A DNA stretch of 64,000 nt from JASHPR01 sp963795055 (GCA_963795055.1 CAWCGJ010000014.1:310001-374000), one strand, 5' to 3'; positions 8,808 through 18,041 are shown, counted from the stretch's first letter. The notes: generated by a model from the sequence alone, not told the origin. Program-made: numbers and translations.

Positions 8808-10147
8808 CCTCGCAGCAGGCCGCCGACGTCCTCAAGCGGATCCAGGCCGAGGACATCGGCAACGTGCGGCTGGTCCTGACCGACCTGTACGGGGTGGCCC
8901 GCGGCAAGCTCGTCGCCGCCGAGCGGATGGAGCGCGCGCTGGCGGACGGCCACCCGTTCGCGATCCCGTTGTTCGCCTCGAACCTCTGGCAGCGGCACGC
9001 GCCCGGCGAGCACGCCTACAGCACCGACATCGGGTACCGCAACGGGGTCCTGCGCCTCGACCCGCTGACGTTCACGCCGCTGCCGTGGACGCCGGGCACC
9101 GCGCACGTCATCACCGATCTCCATGACGAGGCCGGCGCGATCGTGGCCACGCCCCGGGCCGTGCTGCGCCGGGTGCTGGCCGACGCGGAGGCGCTGAGCC
9201 TGCGCCCGGTGTTCGGGAACGAGCTGGAGTTCTACGTCTTCCGGCCCGGCCCGGATGGGTCGGGCTACCAGCCTGCCTACGGGCCGCAGTCGTGGTTCTC
9301 CATCCACGCGCTCGGGGTGGCGCAGGAGTTCGTGGACCAGCTGGACCGCGCGGCCGGGCTGATGGGACTGGAGCTGTACGAGATCTTCAGCGAGCACGGC
9401 GCGGGCCAGTTCGAGGTGAACCTGGAGCCCTGCGCGGGCCTGCTGGCCATCGACCGGGTGGTGGCCCTGAAGATCGCCATCAAGGAGGTCGCGCGCTCCC
9501 TGGGCCTGCAGGCCACGTTCATGACCCGCCCGACCAGCCTGGACATCACCCCGCCGAGCGGCTACCACCTGCACCAGTCGCTGCTGGACGCGGCGGGCGG
9601 GAACGTCCTGGCCGACGCCGGCGACCCCGACGGGCTGTCCGAGGCGGCCCGGCACTACGTGGCCGGCCAGCTGGCGCACGCCCCGGCCATGACGGCGCTG
9701 GCCAGTCCGACCATCACCGCCTACAAGCGGTACCAGAAGGGCACCTGGGCGCCGATCCAGGTGGCCTGGGGCATCGAGAACCGCACCGCGCTGGTGCGGG
9801 CGCTGCCCGACGGGGACGGCACCAGGATCGAGAACCGGCTCGGCAGCTCGGACGCCAACCCGTACCTGCTCGCCGCGGTCATGGTCGCGGCCGGGCTGGA
9901 CGGCATCCGGCGCCGCCTGCCCGCGCCCGACCCGGCCGCCGAGAACCTCTTCGACGTCATCCGCTTCCCGCGGCTGCCGGCCAGCCCGCCCGAGGCCCTG
10001 GCCGCGCTGGCCGCCGACGCCGAGCTGACCGAGGCGCTCGGGCCCCTGTTCACCACCACGTTCGCCGATGTCCTGCGCGCCGACTGGCAGCGGTACCTGA
10101 GCCACGTCAGCGACTGGGAGATCAGCGAGTACCGAGAGATGCTCTAG
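8804..10147 (+). CDS. Glutamine synthetase-like gamma-glutamyl ligase
   Basis: 447 aa. The N-terminal beta-grasp part (VRLVLTDLYGVARGKLV) is followed by the catalytic domain with NELEFYVF (metal-binding Glu), GAGQFEVNLEP, HLHQSL, and IENRTALVRALPDGDGTRIENRLG, the last matching the NRxxxxR and ExR signatures. This is the GS-fold group that includes gamma-glutamyl-polyamine, -ethanolamide and -alkylamide synthetases rather than housekeeping GlnA: the Tyr-adenylylation segment is absent and the operon is catabolic. It would join the gamma-carboxyl of glutamate to an amine with ATP. It is coupled to the class II amidotransferase (4-nt overlap) and followed after 8 nt by the enolase-superfamily gene. 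Confidence 0.88.
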   Translation: MTSQQAADVLKRIQAEDIGNVRLVLTDLYGVARGKLVAAERMERALADGHPFAIPLFASNLWQRHAPGEHAYSTDIGYRNGVLRLDPLTFTPLPWTPGTAHVITDLHDEAGAIVATPRAVLRRVLADAEALSLRPVFGNELEFYVFRPGPDGSGYQPAYGPQSWFSIHALGVAQEFVDQLDRAAGLMGLELYEIFSEHGAGQFEVNLEPCAGLLAIDRVVALKIAIKEVARSLGLQATFMTRPTSLDITPPSGYHLHQSLLDAAGGNVLADAGDPDGLSEAARHYVAGQLAHAPAMTALASPTITAYKRYQKGTWAPIQVAWGIENRTALVRALPDGDGTRIENRLGSSDANPYLLAAVMVAAGLDGIRRRLPAPDPAAENLFDVIRFPRLPASPPEALAALAADAELTEALGPLFTTTFADVLRADWQRYLSHVSDWEISEYREML

Positions 10148-10155
10148 GAGCAGCC

Positions 10156-11379
10156 GTGCCGGTCACCGCGTCGTCCAGCACCGGGCCGCCCAGCACCGGG
10201 TCGCCCGCCGCGGGCCGGCTGGGCCGCGCGGCCGGGGTGCAGGCGCCGGTCCGGCTGGCCCGGGCCAGCGTGTTCATGCTGTCGCTGCCGCTGGTCCGCA
10301 CGTTCCGGTCGGCCTACGGCCGGTCGGCCGGGCGCAAGCGGCTCATCGTCGTCCGGCTGGAGGACGCCGACGGGCTCACCGGGTGGGGGGAGGCGCCCAT
10401 CGCCGAGCGCCCGCTGTACGGCGCCGACACCGCGGAGAGCACCTGGTCGGCCCTGACCGACCTGCTGCTGCCGCCGCTCATCGGGCGGCCGCTGCGCGGG
10501 CCCGCCGACGTGGCCGGGACCTGGGCGCCGCTGATCGGCCAGCAGTACGCCAAGAACGCCGTCGAGACCGCGGTCTGGGCCGTCGCCTCGGCCCGGCTCG
10601 GCATACCGCTCGCCCGGCTGTGGGGCGGGGTCAGGGACGCGGTTCCCGTCGGGGAGTCATTCCCGATCTGCGACACGCCCGAGGCGCTGCTGGACGAGGT
10701 CGGTGCCCGCGTCCGGGAGGGCTTCGGCCGGATCAAGCTCAAGATCGCGCCGGGGTGGGACGTCGCGCCCGCCCGGGAGGTGCGCGAGGCCTATCCCGGC
10801 CTGCCGCTGTCCGTGGACGCCAACTGCGGCTATCCCCCCGGCTACGCCGCGCCCGGCGCGCCGTGGGCCGCGCTGGACGAGCTCGGCCTGGTCATGATCG
10901 AGCAGCCGCTGGCCGGTGACGCCCTGCTGGACCTGGCCGAGCTGCAGGGCTGCCTGCAGACCCCGTTGTGCCTCGACGAGAGCGCGTCGAGCGTGAACCA
11001 GACGCGGACCGCCCTCGCCCTGGGGTCGGGCCGGGTGGTGAACATCAAGCCGCCGCGGCTGGGCGGCATCCTGCCGGCCATCGCCGTCCACGACCTGTGC
11101 GCCGGGCAGCAGGTCCCGGTGTGGTGCGGCGGCATGCTCGAGACCGGGATCGGCCGGGCCTTCAACCTCGCCCTGGCCGCGCTGCCCGGGTTCACGCTGC
11201 ACTCCGACATGTCGCCGGCCCGGATGTTCTACGCCCGCGACCTGGTGGAGCCGACCTTTGACATCCGGCCGGACGGCTGCATCGCCGTCCCGGACCGGCC
11301 GGGCAACGGATTCCCCGTGGCGCCCGAGCGAGTAGCAGAAGCCACGATCCGCACCTGGGAAAGCGACGGGAGGGACTGA
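10156..11379 (+). CDS. Enolase-superfamily enzyme, o-succinylbenzoate synthase / N-acylamino acid racemase-like
   Basis: 407 aa from the GTG at 10156, which has AGGAG 5 nt upstream; the frame stays open further upstream only as an overlap. The first 35 residues are Ser/Pro/Gly-rich and non-conserved. Catalytic set: KLKI lysine, metal ligands in SVDAN, MIEQPL and CLDES, and the second base Lys in NIKPPRLGG, followed by VWCGGMLETGIGRAFN. This pattern is that of MenC/NSAR-type members. No other menaquinone gene is nearby, so N-acyl (or N-succinyl/gamma-glutamyl) amino acid racemisation fits the neighbourhood better than OSB synthesis. Last gene of the coupled SDR-ALDH-GATase-ligase run; a 164-bp gap follows. 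Confidence 0.85.
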   Translation: MPVTASSSTGPPSTGSPAAGRLGRAAGVQAPVRLARASVFMLSLPLVRTFRSAYGRSAGRKRLIVVRLEDADGLTGWGEAPIAERPLYGADTAESTWSALTDLLLPPLIGRPLRGPADVAGTWAPLIGQQYAKNAVETAVWAVASARLGIPLARLWGGVRDAVPVGESFPICDTPEALLDEVGARVREGFGRIKLKIAPGWDVAPAREVREAYPGLPLSVDANCGYPPGYAAPGAPWAALDELGLVMIEQPLAGDALLDLAELQGCLQTPLCLDESASSVNQTRTALALGSGRVVNIKPPRLGGILPAIAVHDLCAGQQVPVWCGGMLETGIGRAFNLALAALPGFTLHSDMSPARMFYARDLVEPTFDIRPDGCIAVPDRPGNGFPVAPERVAEATIRTWESDGRD

Positions 11380-11543
11380 GCGGGCCATGCCAGCGCCCGC
11401 GCGACGAGATGGAACGCGACGACGTCCGAAGAACTCCTTTCATCCGCCGACCTCATGCCCAGAACATGTGGGCTGCCATGACGAGGATGAAAAGGGGTTC
11501 TCAGCCAGACGCTAGCCAGCGCACGTCATGAAGGGTAAGACCG

Positions 11544-14303
11544 ATGGCCGTTAACGAACAGGCAGAAATTCAAGCCGATGAGCAGCTGCTATCCAGGCTC
11601 GGATACAAACAGCAGCTGAGACGGACGCTGGGGCTCTTTTCCATGTTCGCCATATCGTTCTCCGTCATCTCGGTGACGACCGGCATCTTCACGAACTTCG
11701 CGTTCGCCACGTCCGAGTTCGGGGCGGCGTCGATCTGGCTCTGGCCGGTTGCGGCCATCGGCGCGCTGATCCTGGCCTTCGTCCTGGCCGAGCTGGCCTC
11801 CCGGATCCCGCTGGCGGGCTACTCCTACCAGTGGGGCGGCCGGCTGATCGGACCGGGCTACGGCTGGTTCGTCGGCTGGAACCTGCTCTGCGCGTTCACG
11901 CTGGCCAGCGGGGGCGAGACGCTGCTGCTTCTGTCGCCCACCATCGGCACGATCCTCGGGCTGAACGTCAGCAACAAGTCACTCATGATCTTCGTGTCCG
12001 TCATCGTCCTGCTCCTGGCCGGCCTGATCAACGTCATCGGGGTCAAGCTGACCGCGCGGATCAACAACATCTCCGTAGTCACCGAGATCCTGGGCACGCT
12101 GGTGCTCGGCATCCTCATCCTGATCGCGTTCCTGGTGAAGTCGCCGGCCCCGCACGGGGCGAGCTACATCTTCACCCACGGGCCGCTGCACGGCCAGACC
12201 CCCTGGTACGCGGCGAGCCTCGCCCTGCTGATGGGCGCGTTCACCATCGGCGGGTTCGAGGCGTCCGCCGACCTCGGGGAGGAGGCCGTGAACGTCCAGC
12301 GCAACGTGGCCCGGGCCATCATCGGCGCGGTCGCCATCTCCGGCGTGATTGGCATGATCACGCTGATCTGCTTCGCGATCGGCATCCCCAACCTGCCGGC
12401 GGTCGCGTCGAGCCCGACCCCCATCGCCTACATCTCGACTTACTGGTTCGGGTCGGCGTTCACCCGGATCTTCCTGGTCACCGTGGCGTACTCGGTGTTC
12501 GCCCTGATGGTGGTGCAGATCGCGGCCATCGGCCGGCTGATCTTTTCGTTGTCGCGGGACAACATGTTCCCGGCCTCCAAGTTCTTTGCCGGGGTGGAGG
12601 AGAAGCGCAAGACGCCGATAGCGGCCCTGACGCTCACCACCGTGCTGTACATCGCCGTGATGGTGTTCGCCGCGGTCAAGGGCAACGCCTACGTCGACCT
12701 GATCGGCGCGACGCCGGTCTGCGCGAGCATCGTCTACCTGATGATCGTCGTGGCCTACTGGCTGCGCCGCAGCACGATCCCGAAGTCACCGGCCTTCGAC
12801 CTCGGTAAGTGGGCCGTGCCGCTGCTGGTGCTGTCGCTGATCTGGGAGGTCTACCTCATCCTCGACTTCACCCTGCCGTCCATCTTCCACGGGGCCGCGG
12901 AAGTGTTCGTCGGCGCCCAGATCGTGGCCGCCCTGTGGTACTTCCTCGGGCTGCGCGGGCGGCTGCGCCGCGGCGAGGCCGGGCAGGCCCTGTCCAAGGG
13001 CAAGCTGGCCGGCGCGCACGTGATGGCCGCCACCGCGGGAGCCGGGCCGGCCCGGCGCAGCCCGAGCCGAAGCCGGGCGAGTGATGGCATGACGGTACTG
13101 GCCCGGGGGGACGACCCCCCCAACCCCCCCCGCTCAGCGCACGAGACGGTCGCCCGGCTGCGCCGCGAGGAGTTCCCGGTCACCAGCGAGAAGGTCTGGC
13201 TCAACACCGCGACCTACGGGCCGCTGCCGGTGTCGAACGTCGCCGCGCAGCGTGACCTGCTGGAGGGGATGATGCGCGGCGCGGGCGGCCCGGGAATCGG
13301 CCACTGGTGGGAAGGCGCCGCCGAGGTCCGGGCCAAGGTCGGCGCGTTCATCGGGTGCGATCCGGCCGACGTGGCCCTGCTGCACAACACCGGCGAGGGC
13401 ATCGGCCTGGTCTCGCTCGGGCTGGACTGGCGCCCGGGCGACGAGGTCGTCGTCTACGAGCAGGAGTTCCCGAACGGGGTGTACCCGTTCCTGGCGCTGG
13501 AGCGCCACGGCGTGCGGGTCCGGTTCGTCGAGGACCGCGGCCGGCACCGGTTCACCGCCGATGACGTCGCCGCGGTGATGACCAGCCGGACCCGCGTCGT
13601 GTGCGTCAGCCTGGTCAACTGCTACCACGGCTTCCGCGCGCCGGTCGAGGAGATATCCGCCCTCTGCCGGGCGCGCGGGGCCTGGCTGCTGGTCGACGCG
13701 GTCCAGGGCGTCGGCATCCTGCCCGTGGATGTCGGCGCCCTGGGCGCGGACCTCGTGTCCGCGCACGGGTATAAGAGCCTGTGCTCCGGTTACGGGATCA
13801 GCTTCTGCTACGTCTCCCCCGCGCTGCGGGACAACCTGGCGGTGGCGGCGCCCGGGTGGAAGAGCATCGAGGACGCCCCGTTCATCGACCGGCAGCTCGA
13901 CTACAACCTCCGGTACGCCGACAGCGCGCGGCGGTACGAGCCCAGCGTCCAGAACCTGGCCGGCATGTACGGCCTGGGCGCCAGCCTGGACCTGTTCACC
14001 GCGGCCGGCCCGGAGCTGATCCGCGACTGGGTGCTCGGGCTCAGCGCCTCGGTGGCCGCGGCGGTCACCGAGAAGGGCTACCGGGTGGCCAGCTCCACCC
14101 GGCCCGGCGAGACGTCGGGCATCGTATCCGTCGAGATCCCGGGCGGCGACGCCGCCGCGGTGGCGGCCGCGCTGGCCGGGCAGAACATCAGCTGCGCGGT
14201 CCGCGACGGCCGCGTCCGCGTCTCCAGCCACATCTTCAACAATCAGGAGGACATAGACCGGCTGGTGGCCGCGCTACCCGCCCCGGCCATCCGGACCAGC
14301 TAA
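11544..14303 (+). CDS. APC-family permease joined in frame to a class V aminotransferase-like protein
   Basis: 919 aa in one frame. Residues 1-485 are an amino acid-polyamine-organocation permease with about 12 hydrophobic helices, beginning LGYKQQLRRTLGLFSMFAISFSV and containing the GGFEASADLGEEA segment typical of amino acid/amine transporters. Residues about 516-919 (from the internal Met at 13089) are a PLP fold-type I class V enzyme related to isopenicillin-N-epimerase-like and cysteine-desulfurase-like proteins, with HNTGEG, LLVDAVQGVGILPVDV and SAHGYKSLCSGYG, where Lys binds PLP. An out-of-frame TGA (13090-13092) overlaps that Met as ATGA, exactly the junction two coupled genes would have. 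The fusion may therefore come from one upstream indel, either natural or a base-calling error. Both halves look functional. Substrate unknown. Confidence 0.82.
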   Translation: MAVNEQAEIQADEQLLSRLGYKQQLRRTLGLFSMFAISFSVISVTTGIFTNFAFATSEFGAASIWLWPVAAIGALILAFVLAELASRIPLAGYSYQWGGRLIGPGYGWFVGWNLLCAFTLASGGETLLLLSPTIGTILGLNVSNKSLMIFVSVIVLLLAGLINVIGVKLTARINNISVVTEILGTLVLGILILIAFLVKSPAPHGASYIFTHGPLHGQTPWYAASLALLMGAFTIGGFEASADLGEEAVNVQRNVARAIIGAVAISGVIGMITLICFAIGIPNLPAVASSPTPIAYISTYWFGSAFTRIFLVTVAYSVFALMVVQIAAIGRLIFSLSRDNMFPASKFFAGVEEKRKTPIAALTLTTVLYIAVMVFAAVKGNAYVDLIGATPVCASIVYLMIVVAYWLRRSTIPKSPAFDLGKWAVPLLVLSLIWEVYLILDFTLPSIFHGAAEVFVGAQIVAALWYFLGLRGRLRRGEAGQALSKGKLAGAHVMAATAGAGPARRSPSRSRASDGMTVLARGDDPPNPPRSAHETVARLRREEFPVTSEKVWLNTATYGPLPVSNVAAQRDLLEGMMRGAGGPGIGHWWEGAAEVRAKVGAFIGCDPADVALLHNTGEGIGLVSLGLDWRPGDEVVVYEQEFPNGVYPFLALERHGVRVRFVEDRGRHRFTADDVAAVMTSRTRVVCVSLVNCYHGFRAPVEEISALCRARGAWLLVDAVQGVGILPVDVGALGADLVSAHGYKSLCSGYGISFCYVSPALRDNLAVAAPGWKSIEDAPFIDRQLDYNLRYADSARRYEPSVQNLAGMYGLGASLDLFTAAGPELIRDWVLGLSASVAAAVTEKGYRVASSTRPGETSGIVSVEIPGGDAAAVAAALAGQNISCAVRDGRVRVSSHIFNNQEDIDRLVAALPAPAIRTS

Positions 14304-14326
14304 CGAGGCGCCCGGCCCGCCCCGGG

Positions 14327-15169
14327 TCAGCGGCCCGGCCCGGCCTGGCTCTGGGCCCACTGGTGAGCGGCCGGGGAGGCGGCCCAGCGGATCGCGTTGG
14401 CCACCAGCCTGCGGTAGCTGGGGTTGGCGTAGGCGGTCGGGCCGTGGCCGGGCTGCAGGTAGGCGACCGGGCTGCGGCCTGCGGTCTTGACCCAGCCCAG
14501 CAGCGGGCTGGCCGGCGGGTGCGACCACCCGGTCCGGTCGTTGTAGCGCTTCTTGATGGCCAGCGCCGCCGAGTAGAAGTGATCGGAGGTCATGGGCGCA
14601 TCGGTCCGCATCAGCGGCACCAGGCTGTCTTCGGCGATCGGCACCATGTACAGCTCGTCGGTGAGCTCGAAGCCATCAGGAACGCCCTGGCAGATCGGGT
14701 GGCCCGGCTCGATCAGCCACACGTGGTGCGTCACGTCGAAGTGGTAGCCGGAGTCGGGCCACCGCTGCCCGTGCAGCTCGCCCGGGGTGTAGTGGAAGCG
14801 GCCGCCGATGATATCCGCGTACGCCGGCCAGCTGGGCCACGCCGACATCGCGTGATGCAGGAAGACAAACCCCTGCCCGGCATCGAGCATCGCGAGGAAC
14901 CGCCGCTGGAAATCCGCGGGCGGATCGATAAGGACCGACTCGCCGTCGACGAATTTGATGCCCGGCATGTCATACATGACGATGGCGTCCCAGGTGCCGA
15001 CCTTGTCCGCCCGCAGCAGCGCCATGGCCTCCGGCTGCTCGGCGCCCTCCCACCGGATGCCGCTATCGGCGTCGAACATCGCGAAGAAAGGCTCGGCTTC
15101 AAAGGAGTGGCCCGCGGTCACGACCAGTACGCGCAGTCGGCTATCCGGCTCATTAGGCGACTCGGTCAT
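14327..15169 (-). CDS. ThuA-like domain protein
   Basis: 280 aa from the ATG at 15169, which has GGGAGGA just upstream; the frame extends further but without a ribosome site. LRVLVVTAGHSFEAEPF at the start, VMYDMPG, and the GQGFVFLHHAMSAWPSW loop match the ThuA (trehalose utilisation) fold, a flavodoxin/class I amidotransferase-like domain often found in sugar catabolic clusters. HHVWLIEPGHPICQGVP and DELYM are also family features. The biochemical role of ThuA proteins is mostly unproven; some act on oxidised sugars. It is divergent from the cyclase gene, sharing 175 bp. Confidence 0.85.
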   Translation of the reverse strand: MTESPNEPDSRLRVLVVTAGHSFEAEPFFAMFDADSGIRWEGAEQPEAMALLRADKVGTWDAIVMYDMPGIKFVDGESVLIDPPADFQRRFLAMLDAGQGFVFLHHAMSAWPSWPAYADIIGGRFHYTPGELHGQRWPDSGYHFDVTHHVWLIEPGHPICQGVPDGFELTDELYMVPIAEDSLVPLMRTDAPMTSDHFYSAALAIKKRYNDRTGWSHPPASPLLGWVKTAGRSPVAYLQPGHGPTAYANPSYRRLVANAIRWAASPAAHQWAQSQAGPGR

Positions 15170-15344
15170 ATGATCCTCCCCGGCTCTTCTGCTTATACCA
15201 TCCTGACGTGTATGCTGGAGCAAGGCAAGAGTGCAGGCGATTAAAAGAGGCAGTGCGGGCGCCTTTTCATGATGCCGCGCGCGCAACGATGCGAAGTCGG
15301 CCCGCGCCTGCGGTGCGGGTAATTCCTGGAGGGCAGGTCGAGTC

Positions 15345-16349
15345 ATGGAAGACGCCGGGTCAGCCCAGGTCAGCGCGGCGGACGCGCCCGTCACGCTGCC
15401 CAGGTACGCCGATCTCCCGGCGGCCGGGCGGGGCGGCCGGAGCGGCTGGGGACTATTTGGCCCCGCCGACTCGGTGGGCCTGCTGAACCTGCAGACCAGC
15501 GCGAGCGTGCTGAGCGCCGCCGGCCTGATCAGGAAAGGCGCGGTATTCGCGCTCAACGCCGAGCTTGACGCCGTTAACCCGCCGCTGGATGAGGACCGGG
15601 CGATGCTGCGGCACCGGGTCCTGCATCAGCCCGATCCGGGTTTTCCCGACCTCGACGACGTACTCGACAACTTCTTCCCTCAGATCTCCAGCCAATGGGA
15701 TTCACTTGCCCATGTCGCGTATACTCCGGGCGTTTTCTATAATGGCGCTACTGACGACGACGTGCTGATCAGGAAGCGCAATACAATCGACCACTGGGCC
15801 CGCCGCGGAATTGTCGGGCGCGGCGTCTTGCTCGACCTTGACCGCACCCTGAGTGAGGCGGGCGGATCCTATTCTCCGGACGGCTCGACGGCATTCAGCG
15901 TCGCCGACCTTGAGCGTGCGCGGGCCCGCGCCGGAATCGATTTCTCGCCCGGCTGCATCGTGCTGATCCGCACCGGTTTCCTGGGCTGGTACCGCGCTCA
16001 GCCCTGGCGCGACCGGAAGCGGATCGCCGCCGACCTGCGGGCGCCGGGCATCGAGCACACCGAGGACATGGCCCGCTACCTGTGGGACAACCAGATCATG
16101 GCCGTCGCGTCGGACACGTACGCGGTCGAGGTCTGGCCGCCCGCCTGGGGCGACGAATCCGCCCCGTTCGGCTTCCTGCACCGCGTCCTGATCGGGCAGT
16201 TCGGCATGGCGCTCGGCGAACTGTGGCACCTGGACGACCTGGCCGCCGACTGCGTGGTGGACGGCGTGTGCGAGTTCTTCCTGGCCAGCGCACCGCTGAA
16301 CGTCCGGGGCGGCATCGGGTCGCCGCCGAATGCGCTAGCCCTGAAGTAG
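15345..16349 (+). CDS. Cyclase family protein (kynurenine formamidase-like fold)
   Basis: 334 aa from an ATG preceded by GGAGGG. The PF04199-type metal hydrolase signature occurs in the form QWDSLAHVAY (about 120-129), the variant seen in the longer actinobacterial cyclases, with DHWARRGIVGRGVLLDLDR, SPGCIVLIRTGF and the final EFFLASAPLNVRGGIGSP segment. Members hydrolyse amide or lactone bonds (for example N-formylkynurenine, isatin). It heads a run of four plus-strand genes: aldolase 13 nt later, kinase overlapping, then the Rieske protein after 143 nt. A role in opening a cyclic or amide intermediate is inferred. Confidence 0.88.
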   Translation: MEDAGSAQVSAADAPVTLPRYADLPAAGRGGRSGWGLFGPADSVGLLNLQTSASVLSAAGLIRKGAVFALNAELDAVNPPLDEDRAMLRHRVLHQPDPGFPDLDDVLDNFFPQISSQWDSLAHVAYTPGVFYNGATDDDVLIRKRNTIDHWARRGIVGRGVLLDLDRTLSEAGGSYSPDGSTAFSVADLERARARAGIDFSPGCIVLIRTGFLGWYRAQPWRDRKRIAADLRAPGIEHTEDMARYLWDNQIMAVASDTYAVEVWPPAWGDESAPFGFLHRVLIGQFGMALGELWHLDDLAADCVVDGVCEFFLASAPLNVRGGIGSPPNALALK

Positions 16350-16362
16350 CCAAGGAGGAGAC

Positions 16363-17061
16363 GTGTCATCCACCCCGGCCGAATCAACCGAGACGGCCTC
16401 TCACCCCGCTGCGGCCGACACCGAGCAGGCCAGGGCGGCACTGGTCCGTTATGGCCAAAAGATGGTGGCCGATCGCCTGGTGGTCGGCAGCGCGGGCAAC
16501 ATCAGCGTCCGGCTGGGCGACCGGATCGTGATGACGCCCACCGGGATTAACTACGACCAGGTCACCGCGGAAAGCGTGAACGTCCTGGACCTCGACGGCA
16601 CGATCCTGGCGGGAACGGGCCAGCGGTCCTCGGAATGGCCGATGCACCGCAAGGTCTATGACCTGACCCCGGCGAGCGCGGTCGTGCACACGCATTCGGT
16701 GTTCTCCGTGGCGGTCGGGACGGTCTGCGATGAGATCCCGGCCGTGCACTATTCCGTGCTGCGGCTGGGCGGCCCGACCGTGCGGGTCGCCCCGTACACC
16801 ACGTTCGGGTCCGACGGGCTGGCCGCCAACGTGGCCGCGGCGCTGGAAGACCGGTTCGCGGCGCTGCTGCAGAATCACGGCATGATCGCCTACGGGTCGT
16901 CGCTCGAGGAGGCCTACGAGCGGGCGCAGCTGGTGGAGTGGCTGGCCGAGGTGTACTGGCGGGCCCGGCTGGCCGGTACGCCGCGCATCCTCAGCCGCGC
17001 CGAGCTTGACGCCGTGCGCGAGCAGGCCCGGCTGCACCGCTACCGGAGCGGGGGCGGCTGA
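16363..17061 (+). CDS. Class II aldolase/adducin family protein
   Basis: 232 aa from a GTG with GGAGGAG upstream. Matches L-fuculose-phosphate-type class II aldolases: VVGSAGNISVRL and MTPTGINYDQVT form the phosphate/substrate site, SSEWPMHRKVY carries the catalytic Glu, VVHTHSVFSVA the Zn-binding HxH, and LLQNHGMIAYGSSLEEA the third Zn His. The first 22 residues are a non-conserved Thr/Ala-rich extension. The stop overlaps the kinase start (TGATG), so kinase and aldolase are made together. This suggests a phosphorylated sugar or sugar acid is cleaved; which one is not evident. Confidence 0.9.
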   Translation: MSSTPAESTETASHPAAADTEQARAALVRYGQKMVADRLVVGSAGNISVRLGDRIVMTPTGINYDQVTAESVNVLDLDGTILAGTGQRSSEWPMHRKVYDLTPASAVVHTHSVFSVAVGTVCDEIPAVHYSVLRLGGPTVRVAPYTTFGSDGLAANVAAALEDRFAALLQNHGMIAYGSSLEEAYERAQLVEWLAEVYWRARLAGTPRILSRAELDAVREQARLHRYRSGGG

Positions 17062-18041
17062 TGGCCGCCGCGTACTGCGGGCGGGTGGTCAGCCTCGGGG
17101 CGCACATCGTCGACATCCTGGGCCGGCCGGTCACCGAGATCCCGCCGGGACAGGGCCGCCTGCTGCTGGACGAGATCCGCATCACCGCCGCGGGCACGGC
17201 CGCGGGCACCAGCGTGGACCTGGTCAAGCTCGGGGCCGAGGTCATCGCGATGGGGGCGATCGGCGACGACATGCTCGCCGACCTGCTGATCTCGCTGATG
17301 GCGGGCTACGGCGTGCAGACCCGGCTGCTGGCCCGCAAGCCCGGGCTGCGGACCTCGGCCACGATCCTGCCCATCCGCCCCAACGGCGAGCGGCCCGCGC
17401 TGCACATGCCCGGCGCGACCTCGGCCCTGGCCCTGGATGACGTTGACCTGGACACGATCGCGTCCGCCGACGTCCTGCACATCGGCGGCCCCGACGTCGT
17501 CGGCCGGTTCGGCGGCGAGCCGCTGGCCGGCGTGCTCCGGTTCGCCCGCGAGCACGGCCTGGTTACCACCGCGGACGTGCTGTCGCGGTGCGACGCGACG
17601 ACCTGGGACCGGCTGCAGCCCGCGCTTCCTTACGTGCAGTACTTCCTGCCCAACGAGGATCAGCTGGCCGGCCTGACCGGCACGAAGGATCTCACCGAGG
17701 CGGCGCGGATGGTCCTGGCGCTGGGCCCCGAGGCGGTCCTGGTCAGCCGGGCCGCCGACGGCGCCGCCCTGGTTACTACCAAGCAGCGCGTCGATCTGCC
17801 CGCGTTCCCCGTTGAGGTGGTGGACACCACCGGGTGCGGCGACGCCGTCACGGCCGGGTTCATCACCGGCCTGCTGCACGGCTGGCCGATCGAGGATGCC
17901 TCCTGGCTGGGCATGGCGGCCGCGTCCCTAGTGGCGGGCGGCCTCGGCTCGGACGCCGGGATCGTGGACTACGCGGGCACCATCGACGTCCTGCGGTCGC
18001 GCGCGCCCCGCCAGGTCCTGGACCGGATCGGCCAGGGTTAG
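17061..18041 (+). CDS. PfkB-family carbohydrate kinase
   Basis: 326 aa. Ribokinase fold: AGTAAGTSVDLVKLGAEV near the N-terminus corresponds to signature 1 (substrate binding), FLPNEDQLAGLTG is the domain-closing segment, and VVDTTGCGDAVTAGFITGLLHG is signature 2 with the catalytic Asp and the ATP anion hole. It phosphorylates a sugar or related polyol with ATP. Translationally coupled to the class II aldolase upstream, so a kinase-then-aldolase sequence is likely. A gap of 143 nt separates it from the Rieske gene. Confidence 0.93.
   Translation: MAAAYCGRVVSLGAHIVDILGRPVTEIPPGQGRLLLDEIRITAAGTAAGTSVDLVKLGAEVIAMGAIGDDMLADLLISLMAGYGVQTRLLARKPGLRTSATILPIRPNGERPALHMPGATSALALDDVDLDTIASADVLHIGGPDVVGRFGGEPLAGVLRFAREHGLVTTADVLSRCDATTWDRLQPALPYVQYFLPNEDQLAGLTGTKDLTEAARMVLALGPEAVLVSRAADGAALVTTKQRVDLPAFPVEVVDTTGCGDAVTAGFITGLLHGWPIEDASWLGMAAASLVAGGLGSDAGIVDYAGTIDVLRSRAPRQVLDRIGQG

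Noticed and set aside
9292..10155. Longer start for the enolase-superfamily gene
   Set aside because: The upstream open stretch overlaps the GS-like gene in another frame; AGGAG before the GTG at 10156 marks the real start.
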